A stretch of 64,000 nucleotides of DNA from Symbiodinium natans (GCA_905221605.1 CAJNDS010002179.1:536001-600000); one strand, 5' to 3'; shown: positions 47,853 to 58,179, counted from the stretch's first letter. The notes: generated by a model not told the origin, from the letters alone. A program made the numbers and translations.

Positions 47853-48112
47853 TTAGAGGGTTTGCTGCACTATGGAGGGCTCTGGGGTTGAGGATTTGTC
47901 GCCTCGGGCGAGGGAAATCACAAGTGCTGTAGATCGTTCCGACCTGTAAGGCACCAAGACATTCCGCCCCCCTAGTGTGGAACTTGAAAACGTACACCCT
48001 GGCAGCTTACCTTTTTTATATGCCAACGACCGACAGGGAATGAGGAGGCTCGGCGCACAATCTCTTGATAATTCACCGGCGAAACGACGCTGAAAGTTCA
48101 GTTTGGACTGTG
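47853..48112 (-). CDS. hypothetical C-terminal exon
   Basis: Open from about 48112 to TAA: AQSKLNFQRRFAGELSRDC, APSLLIPCRSLAYKKGK, RSERSTALVISLARGDKSST, PEPSIVQQTL. An internal GTAAGC...TTACAG pair exists, but removing it breaks the frame, so it is kept as one exon. Family unknown. Confidence 0.35.
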
Positions 48113-48163
48113 CCCTCAACCCTATAAACCCCTATGAACCCCTATAAACCATATAAACCCGGC

Positions 48164-48326
48164 ATGTCCCCAAGGAACTCTGAAACCCCGCAGGAAATGA
48201 CATTACAGCTCGATTCGATTCCCATCCACCTGCAAGCCGACGACTCACGGAAGAAATCATTCCCAAACCAGCCCTCCAAGTTCCGGAGTATCCTGGGAAA
48301 AACAAAGGTCAATCTTTCAAGTAGGG
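48164..48326 (+). CDS. candidate exon
   Basis: Encodes MSPRNSETPQEMTLQLDSIP, IHLQADDSRKKSFPNQPSKF, RSILGKTKVNLSSR on the plus strand before a (TA)n tract. Family unknown. Confidence 0.3.
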
Positions 48327-48935
48327 TAGGAACATATATATATATATGCACTTATGTGTATTTAAATTCTTATTAATTATTTACTAAACCCAAAACCTTA
48401 AGCCCTAAATACTCGACTACTAAGCCGTTGTCGCATGCCTCCGGATTGAGGCCACATGTCTCCCCGATTTGGAAGCCTCAGCGCATTTTATCCTGTTCCG
48501 CTGGGACCAAATGGACCCTAAAAGGGTTTGGGCTCACAAACCTTAATCGGAACTATAGTAGTAGAGGGTACATGAGCCCCAGTTTAGGGTTCATTGGGCC
48601 CCAAGGTCATCGAATCCGCATGAGGCCGCATGAGGGCGTTTCAGGGAGGAGGGGGGGAAGGGCGTCTGGCGTTCATCTTTAACAGCTGTAAGACCATCAT
48701 CGTCATACTATGTAGTGATACATATATATATATGTATATACATATGAAAAAATATCTATATATATATATGTGTGTGTGTATAATATATATATATATATGC
48801 GCATGTACTATGATATTATGATACCTGTACTCTGGGTTTGCGGCCCTCTTCCCGCAAGAGCCGCATCAAGTTCGGTGGCTGAGGCACCTGGCTTTCGATC
48901 TGGGGGAGGGTTTCGAGTGGGGCCAAAGGAGGGTA

Positions 48936-49148
48936 GGGTTTAGGGTTTAGGGTTTAGGGTTTAGGGTTTAGGGTTTAGGGTTTAGGGTTTAGGGTTTAGG
49001 GTTTAGGGTTTAGGGTTTAGGGTTTAGGGTTTAGGGTTTAGGGTTTAGGGTTTAGGGTTTAGGGTTTAGGGTTTAGGGTTTAGGGTTTAGGGTTTAGGGT
49101 TTAGGGTTTAGGGTTTAGGGTTTAGGGTTTAGGGTTTAGGGTTTAGGG
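48936..49148. repeat. longest interstitial telomeric array, about 30 x TTTAGGG
   Basis: Uninterrupted TTTAGGG units. Other long blocks: 534-652, 6529-6640 (CCCTAAA), 9219-9313, 10187-10301, 12474-12551 (CCCTAAA), 35065-35183 (CCCTAAA), 45843-45925, 46035-46090. Dozens of shorter ones occur in both orientations across the window. Confidence 0.95.
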
Positions 49149-49351
49149 GGGAAGGGGGAGGATCTCCTTAACAAACCTTATATCGGATCCTAAACCACTT
49201 GGAAGCATCCCGAAGAGCGACCGTTTTGAACCTGGAAGCTGCTTCCTGCCAGCAGTATCCACTATACCCTAAACCCCAAACCCATGTACATATCGCTATC
49301 ACGAGATATGTACATAAGATTACATAAGTAAATACATAAATGTGTGTACAT

Positions 49352-49433
49352 ACATACATACATACATACATACATACATACATACATACATACATACATA
49401 CATACATACATACATACATACATACATACATAG
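49352..49433. repeat. (CATA)n microsatellite
   Basis: About 20 tetranucleotide units. Other simple repeats: (TTTG)n 7105-7165 and 7260-7445, (CA)n 54000-54028, (GT)n 61862-61892, (TA)n near 14120, 29694, 30368, 41660, 50864 and 58025. Confidence 0.95.
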
Positions 49434-50853
49434 AGCTCCCCAACACGCTAGTACCAGACTCCTAAAGTGCAGGGCAGATCCCACCGCAAGCCCGATAACG
49501 ATACGTTCCTACTGTAGCCGCCAACTGGAGCCCAAGACGTTTGCCTTGTTGACAAACCGCAGCGCGCAGAGTGAGTTTTTGTGGGCGGAATGGCGTGGAC
49601 CGGTTTGCCCGACCCTCTTTCCCTGCAAGCTTATGAGACGCTAAACAGCATGGCCCAGTGTAGTTTGGGGTTGGTGCGGGTGTTGCAGAGCGACTTTGCG
49701 TTCTGTGGCAGAGAGCTTGTAAGCCTTTGGGGCAAGCTCCATCCGAGAAACGTTTGCTTCCAGCGCTTTTGGGTGTTCTGACTGTCTTGGCATCTACCTC
49801 TTCAGCGGAGCTGATCTATTTGGGGCCAACCTCGGCAGCAGTTGCTTAAACCCTAAACCTTAAACCCTGCAGGCTCACATGGAGGGCTTGCTCCACCTTT
49901 TGGTCACCTGTCGGATATGCAAAAAACAAAAGCCCCCAACGAAGGACCGCAACCTTCATAGCCGCAAGACTTACCTAGCACAGGGGCCTAACGTACAGAA
50001 TGTGGAACATGTAGAACCGGATTCCACAACATAGTTGGGGTACCCTGAACACACCCCCCAAAGTGCCGGAATCCTCACTGCAATATCCCCCTTTTAGTGT
50101 ACCACCCGAATTTCGGAAAAGAAGCGCACATCCACGCTAAACCCTTTGCCCTAAACCCCAGACTTTTTGAACCCAGACAAGAAACCCCAAACCCCTTTCG
50201 CAACTGGACTGCGAACAGCTGCCAAGAAAACCCCAAACCCTGAACCCCAAACCCTTTGCCCAAACCCCAAACCCCAAACCCTAAACCCCAAACCCTTTGC
50301 CCCAAACCCTAAACCCTAAACCCCAAACCCTAAACCCTAAACCCCAAATCCGCGGAGGGAACCTGGGCCTGCCGAACGTTGCCGCTCGAGGGCTGCGATC
50401 CGCGCCGGTGCGTCTTCAGGGAGCCTCGGAAGCCAACAGGGTTTAGGGTTTAGGGCTAGGGTTTAGGGTTTAGGGTTTAGGGTTTGGGGTTTGGGGTTTG
50501 GGGTTTGGGGTTTGGGGTTTGGGGTTTGGGGTTTGGGGTTTGGGGTTTGGGGTTTGGGGTATAGGGTATAGGGTATAGGGTTTGGGCGAGGGATTAGGGA
50601 ATTTCCACACATGGGCAATTGTCACAAATGAATGCCGCTTTTGAGTCCTGACTATAAGGGTGCGGTATTACATTACACAGGAGACCCCAAAAGGGGCACG
50701 AATGGAAAGAACTACCCACATGCGCGGATATGTGCTGCAGACTGTTGTCCGAATTAAATGTAAACCTTGTTAGCCCTTTTCTGTGAATCTGCTATATACA
50801 TATACAGTGCAAGCAAGCATTGGTTTCTGGGCTCAGGGCCTTTTGGATCAAGG

Positions 50854-50901
<48 letters not shown>

Positions 50902-51409
50902 GGGGGGGGGGGGGTGGTGGGACTACAGCTTGCAATGCGCGGATCAAAGGTTTCGAAGTCGCTCAGCCCGTTTGAACGGAGTCTAAGAGGGAACAGAGCA
51001 CTGCAGGCGAGGCTGAAGTGAGCTTTCGAACTACACTTCTCCCAAAAGGAAGTTTATGTATCAAACAAAACTGCGACGCACAAAAAACAAACAACATATT
51101 TCAACCCTAACCCTAAACACAAAACCCTAACGGCTGGCCCCACCTGCTTTGGAAGCCACTGCCGGCGCCGCCTGCGCTCTGAGCGGAAGAGGGGTTTAGG
51201 GTTTAGGGTTTAGGGTTTCGATTTGAGGCTTTGTTGTCCCTCCTGCAGCTGGGCAATAGGTGGAGGTTTAGGGTACTTATTAACCCAATACAAATTGTAC
51301 TCACAACCCAATTATGGCCATGTTGGGGCACTTAAGGGGCTTATATGTGGGCTATAAGTACAGGTATAATTCGCTACTAAGTACAATGAACCTCCAAGTA
51401 CTGCTTACA

Positions 51410-51512
51410 TTGGGATGTCCCCCCTTATGAACAACAGCTCCTCAATAGGGATTGCAATTTGGGGGTACTATAATCCCTATCAAGGTCTGTGAGTATAAGG
51501 GGAACACCCCAA
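51410..51512. mobile_element. family A element A5
   Basis: Complete copy: TTGGGATGTCCCCCC ... AAGGGGAACACCCCAA, with an inner ATAGGGATTGCAA / TAATCCCTAT pair. Sits directly after a family D element. Confidence 0.65.
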
Positions 51513-52424
51513 TGTTTACAAGCTTAGGCTCGGGATTTAGGGTCTTGCTCATCTGTTCGCAGAATGGCCTCGAAACCCACGCCTTCCGGAATGAGGCACC
51601 CCTAAGCCCAATGCTTTCCTAAACCCTAAACCCGAAGCCCTAAAACCCTAAACCCTAAACCCTAAAACCCTAAGCCCTAAGCCCTAAACCCTAAACCCTA
51701 AAACCCTATAAACCCTAAACCCTGAACCCTAAACCCTAAAACCCTAAAACCCTAAACCCTAAAATTGGCCACGCTGGGCTTGAGCCCATTTGCAACCGGC
51801 TTCTGTGTATCCGCCGGGATGGGTCGCACCCCTTCTCCGAACGTAACAAGGCCAAATACCCAACGAACTTACTGACAACTGCTCTCGGGCTGACTTCCCC
51901 GCAACCTCTGCACAGTACCCAGCCCAACCATCACATGCTAGACCGGACAACCGCCACAGCTGCGGATCTCTGCTCGCATGTGCACGCCGGCACAGACTTG
52001 TCGAACGCTGTTAAACCCTATAAACCCTAAACCCTTTTGACCCCGCGAGCTCAACCCTAAACCCTAAACCTTAAACCCTAAGCCTGAAACCTTTCAAAGT
52101 CGCCCAGCCTCGCGGACCATGCCCACCGGTATATCTGGACGGGTGCTCTTTCCAATGCCAATCAAGGCCTCACAGGGAACGGCGAACCCCCATGACCTGC
52201 GGGTTTAGGGTTTAGGGCTTAGGGTTTAGGGCTTAGGGTTCAGGTCGCTGCTCATCATCCGGGCCTCGGACCCTGCGCCCCTAAACTCGACAAGCCATTC
52301 TCTATGTCTGTTCCAAGCAGACTCTTGGTGTGCAGGGCCCCAAACTTCAGGTCTTTATACTATCAACCTTATCAACCCTAAAAACCCTTAACACAGTGCG
52401 CGTGCAAACGGGGACCGCTAAGTG

Positions 52425-53095
52425 ATTTCTGCCACTTGCCCCGCTTGCCCCACTTGCATTGGTTCCTTAGCGGAAACCCTTTTGCCCCCCTTGCCCCACT
52501 TGCACCCTGAAGTGGGGCAAGTGAGACAAGTGGGGCAAGTGCCCCCCCCCCCCCCCTCTCCTCCCCGGTTTTCTGGGCTCCCTTTGGCCCCAGCCACAAG
52601 TCTGCCTCAAATCGGGCAGCGTGTGAGGCAGACTTTCGCTTGCCTTTCCTCCCTGAAGAAACATAAACAAGCCCAACAGTCTGTTCGCAGCCTTGGATCC
52701 CAAAACGTATGGGTGGTGGGGCTTGATCTCGGGTTTTGGGTCTAAGATTCCGTATGCTCGTTTAAAAGTGTTGGTTGGCTTAGGGCGACCTTAAACCCAA
52801 AACCCAAACCTCCAAACCAGCCGCCCAAGCGTTGTCGAAGGGGGGTCACAAGTCTGCCTCAAACGCAGCCCGATTTGAGGCAGACTTGTGGCTGGGGTGG
52901 AATGGGATGGAGGGGGGGGGGCTTGCCGAAGCTGCAGGGACCTCTCCCCCTGCATTCCTGCCAAGCTCCAGGCAGGCCGGAGAAGTAGGGGCAAGTGGGG
53001 CAAGTGGGGCAATACCAACTAGCTTTCTGGGCCACCAAGTGGGGCAAGTGGGGCACATCAACTAGCTCTTCCGAAAAAGCCAGCGGGGCAAGTGG
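52425..53095. repeat. GGGGCAAGTG repeats and two inverted copies of a 17-base-arm hairpin
   Basis: CACAAGTCTGCCTCAAA (52847-52863) and TTTGAGGCAGACTTGTG (52874-52890) form perfect arms around a 10-base loop. 52595-52640 is an inverted, slightly decayed copy. GGGGCAAGTG(N) runs occur in both orientations around them. Confidence 0.8.
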
Positions 53096-53469
53096 GGATT
53101 AGTGGTCCGCCTGGGCGCTCGCAAGGCCTTAACAATTATGATGCCGGTGCGGCCGGCCCTCCCCCCCACCCCCAATGGTTCCCCCCCCCCGGTGTGGTTG
53201 TGGGTTGGTTTTAGGGTTTAGTCGCTCAGGGTTTAAGGTTTTAGGGTTTTAGGGTTTAGAGTTTAGGGTTAGGGTTTAAAGTTTAGGGTTGAGGGTTTAG
53301 GGTTTGGGGGGGGGGGGGGGGGCTTGCGAACCGAGAACCGGGATCACATTATATAGACATATATATATATATATGTGAACCCTATAAGCCCTAAAGCCTT
53401 ATACGCCCCATTACAAACTAAAAATCAACTGCCCCTGAGGCCCTGGGACCTATAGGGACTTTGGAGTGA

Positions 53470-53710
53470 AGCGGAGGTCTTTCGGAGCGCCTTGAGTCCC
53501 ATGGAGAGCTTCTCTTGCTGCGCCTTTGGCAAGGAACTCCTGCAAGCCCGGAGAAGCGGGGAGCTAGGTCGCTGTACAACCCTAAACCCTAAACCCCAGA
53601 AAGTTTACGAAGCCACCTCCCAGCCTGAAACCTCTAGTCCGCAGCCCGAAATCCCCTACGAGCACCGCCTTTGCTACGTGTACACACAGAGAGCTTTGAA
53701 AATACCATGA
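53470..53710 (+). CDS. candidate two-exon segment
   Basis: Plus-strand islands EVFRSALSPMESFSCCAFGK with ELLQARRSGELGRC (about 53470-53578), then after CCCCAG at 53599 VYEATSQPETSSPQPEIPYE, HRLCYVYTQRALK, separated by a few telomeric units. Element E5 follows at once. The minus strand is open over the second island. Confidence 0.3.
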
Positions 53711-53711
53711 C

Positions 53712-53813
53712 GTACAAGAAGGGGCGCCCGTGGTTGGAAGTAGAGTTATAAGGGCCCTAAGTTGGGTTATAACGGATCCGATCCAGTAGGGGGGAGGGGG
53801 GGGCCCTCCTTGC
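53712..53813. mobile_element. family E element E5
   Basis: GTACAAGAAGGGGCGCCC ... GGGGGGCCCTCCTTGCAC with AAGTAGAGTTATAAGGGCCC inside. Diverged relatives at 11175-11245 and 11836-11958. Confidence 0.6.
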
Positions 53814-53885
53814 ACATACCTACCTCCACATACCTGTGGTTTGTTCATTCAGACTTACACACTGGTAAAGATGCATGCATAAAGT

Positions 53886-54153
53886 TCATTCCTTATGCAA
53901 CGCATGCATCTTCTGCTTCTGATACGCAACGAGGCAGCCTCGAAATCTTGCTTCATACCTCTGAGAACCGCCGTTTGGACTCCTGATATTTGGCCACGGA
54001 ACACACACACACACACACACACACACACAGCCCCTGCTGGTGCAATGCTGGGAAGCTGCCTCAGCGTAATCGAAGGGGGGACGTCGATGAAGTCCGGAAC
54101 ATACCTGCAACCGTCGTGGCGAAGTGTCGATTTCGCGGAGGCTTGACATGGAC
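53886..54153 (-). CDS. hypothetical protein C-terminus, intron made of a GT microsatellite
   Basis: Exon 54153-54027 after CTAAG (QASAKSTLRHDGCRYVPDFI, DVPPSITLRQLPSIAPAGA) and exon 53982-53886 after ATATCAG (SPNGGSQRYEARFRGCLVAY, QKQKMHALHKE, stop TGA) join in frame through a 44-base GT-AG intron, 54026-53983. The donor lies inside the (GT)n run. A second frame in the last exon (MKQDFEAASLRIRSRRCMRC) is also open. Family unknown; upstream exons not found. Confidence 0.45.
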
Positions 54154-54320
54154 CTTAGCCCTAAACCCTAAACCCTAAACCCTAAACCCTAAACCCTAAA
54201 CCCTAAACCCTAAACCTGATGTTCCTGAGTGCCCACCACTCCCCTGCCGCGCCTGCCGAGCTCGGCATCCTCGGCGTTTGCTTGGAATTTCCAATGGGTA
54301 CAATGACTGAAATCGGCCTT

Positions 54321-54452
54321 TACCTTGGGGACCAAATGAACCCTAAAAGGGATATACCTCTAACAGGACTTATAGTAGTATAGGGTATATGACAACCCTA
54401 AACCCTAAACCCTAAACCCTAAACCCTAAACCCGAATTTGGTCCCCAAGGTA
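54321..54452. mobile_element. family C element C3 with telomeric insert
   Basis: Inverted ends TACCTTGGGGACCAAAT / ATTTGGTCCCCAAGGTA. Compared with copy C4, the stretch before the right end is replaced by about six CCCTAAA units. Confidence 0.7.
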
Positions 54453-54484
54453 GGGTCTGTATACAGTGAAGATAGCGTTGATGG

Positions 54485-54817
54485 TCAGGGCTCAAGGTTG
54501 CTCTTCGGTTCTGATGGTAAGGCTGCCAGGTTGGGATGTTCCCTCTTAGACCAAGGGTTTAGGGTTTAGGGTTTATGGTTTAGGGTTTAGGGTTTAGGGT
54601 TTAACAGTCCTTAATAGGGATTATAGTACCCCCGATTATAATCCCCAGTAAGGACTGTTAGTATACGGGGGAACATCCCAACTGCCAGGCTTCAACTTCT
54701 TTAGGGCTTGGCTCTTGGCCCTGAGAAGCTGAGGCTTCTTGAAGACACCGCGCAAGAGCAGCCCAAACTCCAATCTTGAGTCGCGCGCCCAGACCTCGAC
54801 GGGCGCCCGCACCCAAC
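54485..54817 (-). CDS. hypothetical protein C-terminus, intron is a family A element
   Basis: Exon 54817-54683 after ATATCAG (WVRAPVEVWARDSRLEFGLL, LRGVFKKPQLLRAKSQALKK) joins in frame through a 160-base GT-AG intron to 54522-54485 (TLPSEPKSNLEP, stop TGA). Another frame of the first exon (RLKIGVWAALARCLQEASAS) is open. Lies between the farnesyltransferase gene and 53886-54153 on the same strand. Family unknown. Confidence 0.4.
54531..54681 (-). mobile_element. family A element A6 carrying an internal telomeric block
   Basis: Inverted ends TTGGGATGTTCCC and GGGGGAACATCCCAA, then AACAGTCCTTAATAGGGATT and its complement. Flanked by CTGCCAG on both sides (54524-54530 and 54682-54688), a 7-base target duplication. 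Telomeric units occupy about 54555-54602. Confidence 0.75.
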
Positions 54818-55518
54818 CTGATATAGTTTCGGTTTGGTTTCCTTTTAACAAGGGGCGCCTTCGAGGCCCTGTCCGCTTTTTGGATTATGTATGCATGCTG
54901 TGTATACATACACGCATACACGTACATTCTATGTAATAGTGTGGAGAACATGACCGGCCAAGATCTGGCGATTCAACATAAGAGGCCGCCCTCTAACAGA
55001 GCCCCCCCCACAATAAACACAACTCCCTAAACTAAACTCTTATAAACCCAAAACAAACCCTGTAAACCCTATAAACCCTAAACCCTCCCCCATACCTAAC
55101 CTCAAACTCTGAATGGACCCCAAGTGGGAAGATATAGCACGGCATCCTTAAAATAAAGGACCCCCCCCCTGCGAGGGATCTAAGGATAGAGAACTACCCA
55201 AGTAGTTGGACCCTGTTTTGAACCAGGGGCCTTGGTAAATGCCTGGCTGAGAGAGGTAGTTGGACCCCAAACTGGCCCGAAAAACCCCCCCTCAATCCCT
55301 TGAATCCTCCGCTCCCTCTGCCTTCCAGGTCCTCCTCATCCCCGGCTCCTGCTGGGAGTCAGGGTTTTCAGCTTTGAGGCTTTGTGGCTTCGATTTTTGG
55401 CATCGCGCACGCTCGGAGGACTTTTGGGGTTGGGGCAATTTGGGCTTCGGGCTTGTCAAATTTTCTTCTGCCTTGACAACTTCAACTCTGGAACATCTAC
55501 GTCTTGCTAGCGGAGAGG

Positions 55519-57246
55519 CTATTCCACTTCACCTCGCGCATAGCCACCTCCTCTTGCGGTATAAGTCGCAGAACTAGCAGCTCGGCTATCAACTTCCTTC
55601 GCCTGACTGGTTGCTCGTACGGCTCGTATGTGCTGACGCCAGGCCACAGCCCCGGCGCCTTCGTGACATTGTATGGTGCGTCCATCCACTGACAGGGGAG
55701 GCAGGGAGTTGAAGTAAGCGCATTTCCGCTCTGCCTTCTCTAAGCCCACATTGTAGTAGATGTCCGTGCACTCCAGGAGATTGCAAGGATCGCCGACAAC
55801 AGTAGTTCTGCCCTGCACGTCGTACTGACTCACAGCCATACCACTGAGTGCATAGCACGTGTGGTAGAAGTCAGCAGACTTGCCAGGCTTGTCTCGAAGT
55901 CCACCGTTTGGATGCTGACATGCCAGCAGAACATATGTCTGCAACGGCTGTGGCGCAAACCAGCAGTGGTCCACTGGCAAAGCCACCTCCTCACCCCGCT
56001 GCCGGAAGGCTTCGTGCAGGAGAGGGAAGATGGCGCCCTGCCAGAACGAGTAGCAGGAATCCACGAGCTTGTTGGCGCGCCCCTGAAATCCTTGGCAGCC
56101 CAGCAACCATGCTATAATAAGTGCCCCCTTTTTTTGGGGTTGGTTGGTCGCTTCAACAGGGAACCTTGAACCAAAAGAAGGGGCAAAAGGGTACCACTGG
56201 GCCACCCAGGAATCCACCCTCACGTGTCATCTGCTTGTGCACAGCCCACTTCCTTACTTCTCCAATAACTAAGGGGGAAAAAAGGTTAAACTTTAATATT
56301 CCTACTGAATAAGGAACCCCAAAACGTTTAAAGTTCAACTCAAGGCGAAGGTAAGCTTCAGGAAAGCATAGAGGTCCAACGTGTCGGCTTTGCCTGCAAT
56401 GCAGAGCGCCGCCAATCCACAGTAAGAGTAGCCGCCATGCGCCTCCAAACCTTCTTCGCCGGCTATGCCTCCTTCCCATGTTTGACACCGGCGGATATAC
56501 TCCGGAACGCCTTCGAGCAGCTCATCTGTGAGGAGATGGAGCATGGAAGCCGTGGCAATCGCGCAGTAGCAGCCGCGCATGTCTGTCTCTCCCTCATCGT
56601 GCATCTTGAAACCACCTTGTGGACTTTTCATTCGCATGAGGAAGCTGTACATGGAAGCGCGGTCCACAACCTTGTACGCAGTCTCCGTACCCGCCAGTAC
56701 TAATGCAGAGACAGCCGCATAGGTTGGAGCCAAGTGCGGCAGCTGCGAGGGACCGCCTCCGAATCCTCCCCTGGGATCTTGACATTGAGAGAGAAAGGCT
56801 GCAATCTGAGGTGGCCAAAGGGTTTCACTGAACTCGTCCAAGATCTCCAGAGCATGTGAGATCCAAAAGACGAACCATGGCCTCGAAGCATCCAGGCCTA
56901 GTTCATGGTTGGGATCATATGAAAAATGTTGCTTTTTATTCTTATTGGGTTCAAGTACCCTTAAAAATTTAATTTGTTATTCCTTATTGGTTTGAAGAAC
57001 CCTTAACAATGTAAAATGGTACCCAACTATGACCAAGAGGCCTGCAAAATTGGGAGGCAGGGATTCAAGCCCCCGCTTCAGCCAGCTGACGTGGCGCTCG
57101 CGCTGCAGGGCGATCTCCTCCTGCGTCCTCGTGTTCAGCAGAGTGTGCTGAAAGATGCTGAGGACGTTCTCCTCACAGCTTTGCTGTTCCTCTGACGTCA
57201 GGGTATCTTCACACTCCAGCTGCACGGACGGAGCGGCATCCACCAT
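55519..57246 (-). CDS. FNTB: protein farnesyltransferase subunit beta, four exons
   Basis: Beta subunit of protein farnesyltransferase, the zinc enzyme that adds farnesyl to CaaX-box cysteines; it works as a heterodimer with the alpha subunit in the cytosol. Exons on the minus strand: 57246-57042, 56897-56360, 56252-56215, 56090-55519, giving 450 residues (animal enzymes are about 437). Visible alpha-alpha barrel motifs: GGFGGGPSQLPHLAPTYAA, WEGGIAGEEGLEAHGGYSYC, GGFQGRANKLVDSCYSFWQ, then DKPGKSADFYHTCY. The zinc ligands D271, C273 and H337 are all present. Start chosen at the first ATG of an open first exon whose residues (RHVSWLKRGLE) align with the family N-terminus. The stop is TAG. The reading frame is restored only by removing three short inverted-repeat introns with GC, GA and GA donors. 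The C-terminal 70 or so residues diverge from animal proteins. The identification is secure; exact splice points are inferred from protein continuity. Confidence 0.95.
56091..56214 (-). mobile_element. farnesyltransferase intron 3: family G introner element, GA-AG
   Basis: A 124-base intron that splits GGF/QGR. GGATT is present at both edges; GGTG|GATTCCTGG...TGCCAAG|GATTTCAG restores E-G-G-F-Q-G-R. The alternative GT donor at CTGG|GTGG does not keep the frame with either nearby AG. The interior (TGGCCCAGTGGTACCC, GGTTCAAGGTTCCC, AAAAAAGGGGGCAC) is the family G consensus, also found at 4643-4749, 5144-5262 and about 29780-29870, so this intron belongs to a dispersed family. Confidence 0.85.
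56253..56359 (-). mobile_element. farnesyltransferase intron 2: introner-like element, GA-AG
   Basis: A 107-base intron between ...YAFL and KWAVHKQM. The bases GAAG occur at both edges; splicing TTCCT|GAAGCTTACC...AAGTAAG|GAAGTGG restores F-L-K-W in frame. Inverted ends CTTACCTTCGCC and GGAGAAGTAAG, then AACTTTAAA and TTAAAGTTTAACC further in. The donor is GA. No other dispersed copy of this family was noticed. Confidence 0.8.
56898..57041 (-). mobile_element. farnesyltransferase intron 1: introner-like element, GC-AG
   Basis: A 144-base intron. The exon sequence AGGCCT is present at both edges, so splicing TTTGCAG|GCCT...AACTAG|GCCTGG gives the expected F-A-G-L-D. Just inside are imperfect inverted repeats (TGGTCATAGTTGGGTACC at the donor side, complement of GGATCCCAACCATGAACT-like sequence at the acceptor side). 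The centre is AT-rich with AATAAGGAATAACA and its near complement. The donor is GC. Direct repeat plus inverted repeats points to a transposon-type insertion. Confidence 0.8.
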
Positions 57247-58015
57247 GGCTCGCAGGAAACGACGATGATGACGGGCTTGCGGCTAAGATCATGCAAATGC
57301 TGTATTCACCAACTGTCATGCACTGGCCTGCACTTAAAATATGTGCATTTTTCAAATCGAGAACACTGTCAGGCGTAAGCTGTCATGTTTTCTCTTCCTC
57401 ACATTGTGGGCACGACATGCGCCTGAAGATGAATCGGAGGAGCCTCAAGCTTGAGCCGTACCGCCAAGCGCACACACGGACTGCTCCACGAAGCAGGGAA
57501 TTCAGCAGGCAGCGCTTGTCCATGGGCGCTCTGCGGCCTGTCTCCAAACCCACTGCGTCCAAAATCGCGCCTTCCGCGGCGACAGCACGCGGCACCTGCG
57601 CGTCGCAACTCACGAAAACCCCGCTTCTAGCAAAACCGTACAAACCCTAAACCCTAAACCCGACAAGCCCTATGAGCCCTGCAGCCGATCAGCTAACAAC
57701 GGACTGCAACCGGCCTGGGCGCATGCGGCGGCTTGTTTCGCCGCCTGAAAGTCGATGGGTTTAGGGTTTGGAGTGCCAGGGTTTAGGGTGGGTTTAGTTT
57801 TTAGATATTTGTTTTTTTTTTGGGGGGGAGGTTAGGGTTTAGGGTTTAGGGTTTGGAGTGCAAGGGTTTAGGATTTTTTCTTGGGTTTAGGGTTTAGGGT
57901 TTGGGGTTTGGGGTTTGGGGTTTAGGGTTTAGGGTTTAGGGTTTGGAGTTCAAGGGCTTAGGGGGTTCAGGAATGTAGAGAGCCCAAAACCACACACAAG
58001 GCTGCATGCTGATAA

Positions 58016-58051
<36 letters not shown>

Positions 58052-58179
58052 GCTAATCGCTCTAGTTTTTTTTACAAATCCATAGGTATGTACATGTGTA
58101 TTTACTACACACCCTCGGTGTGGGGTGGTTAGATCTTAAACTCAACTCTTCTCCTCGCCCGGTCTACTCCTCGCTCATC

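Noticed and set aside
49581-49781. Plus-strand frame MGGMAWTGLPDPLSLQAYET...
   Set aside because: Looks coding, but the opposite strand (KALEANVSRMELAPKAYKLS...) looks equally so; strand could not be decided, so not listed as a gene.
55848-56169. Plus-strand frames of 89 and 102 codons
   Set aside because: They are shadows antisense to the fourth farnesyltransferase exon, whose minus-strand protein is conserved.
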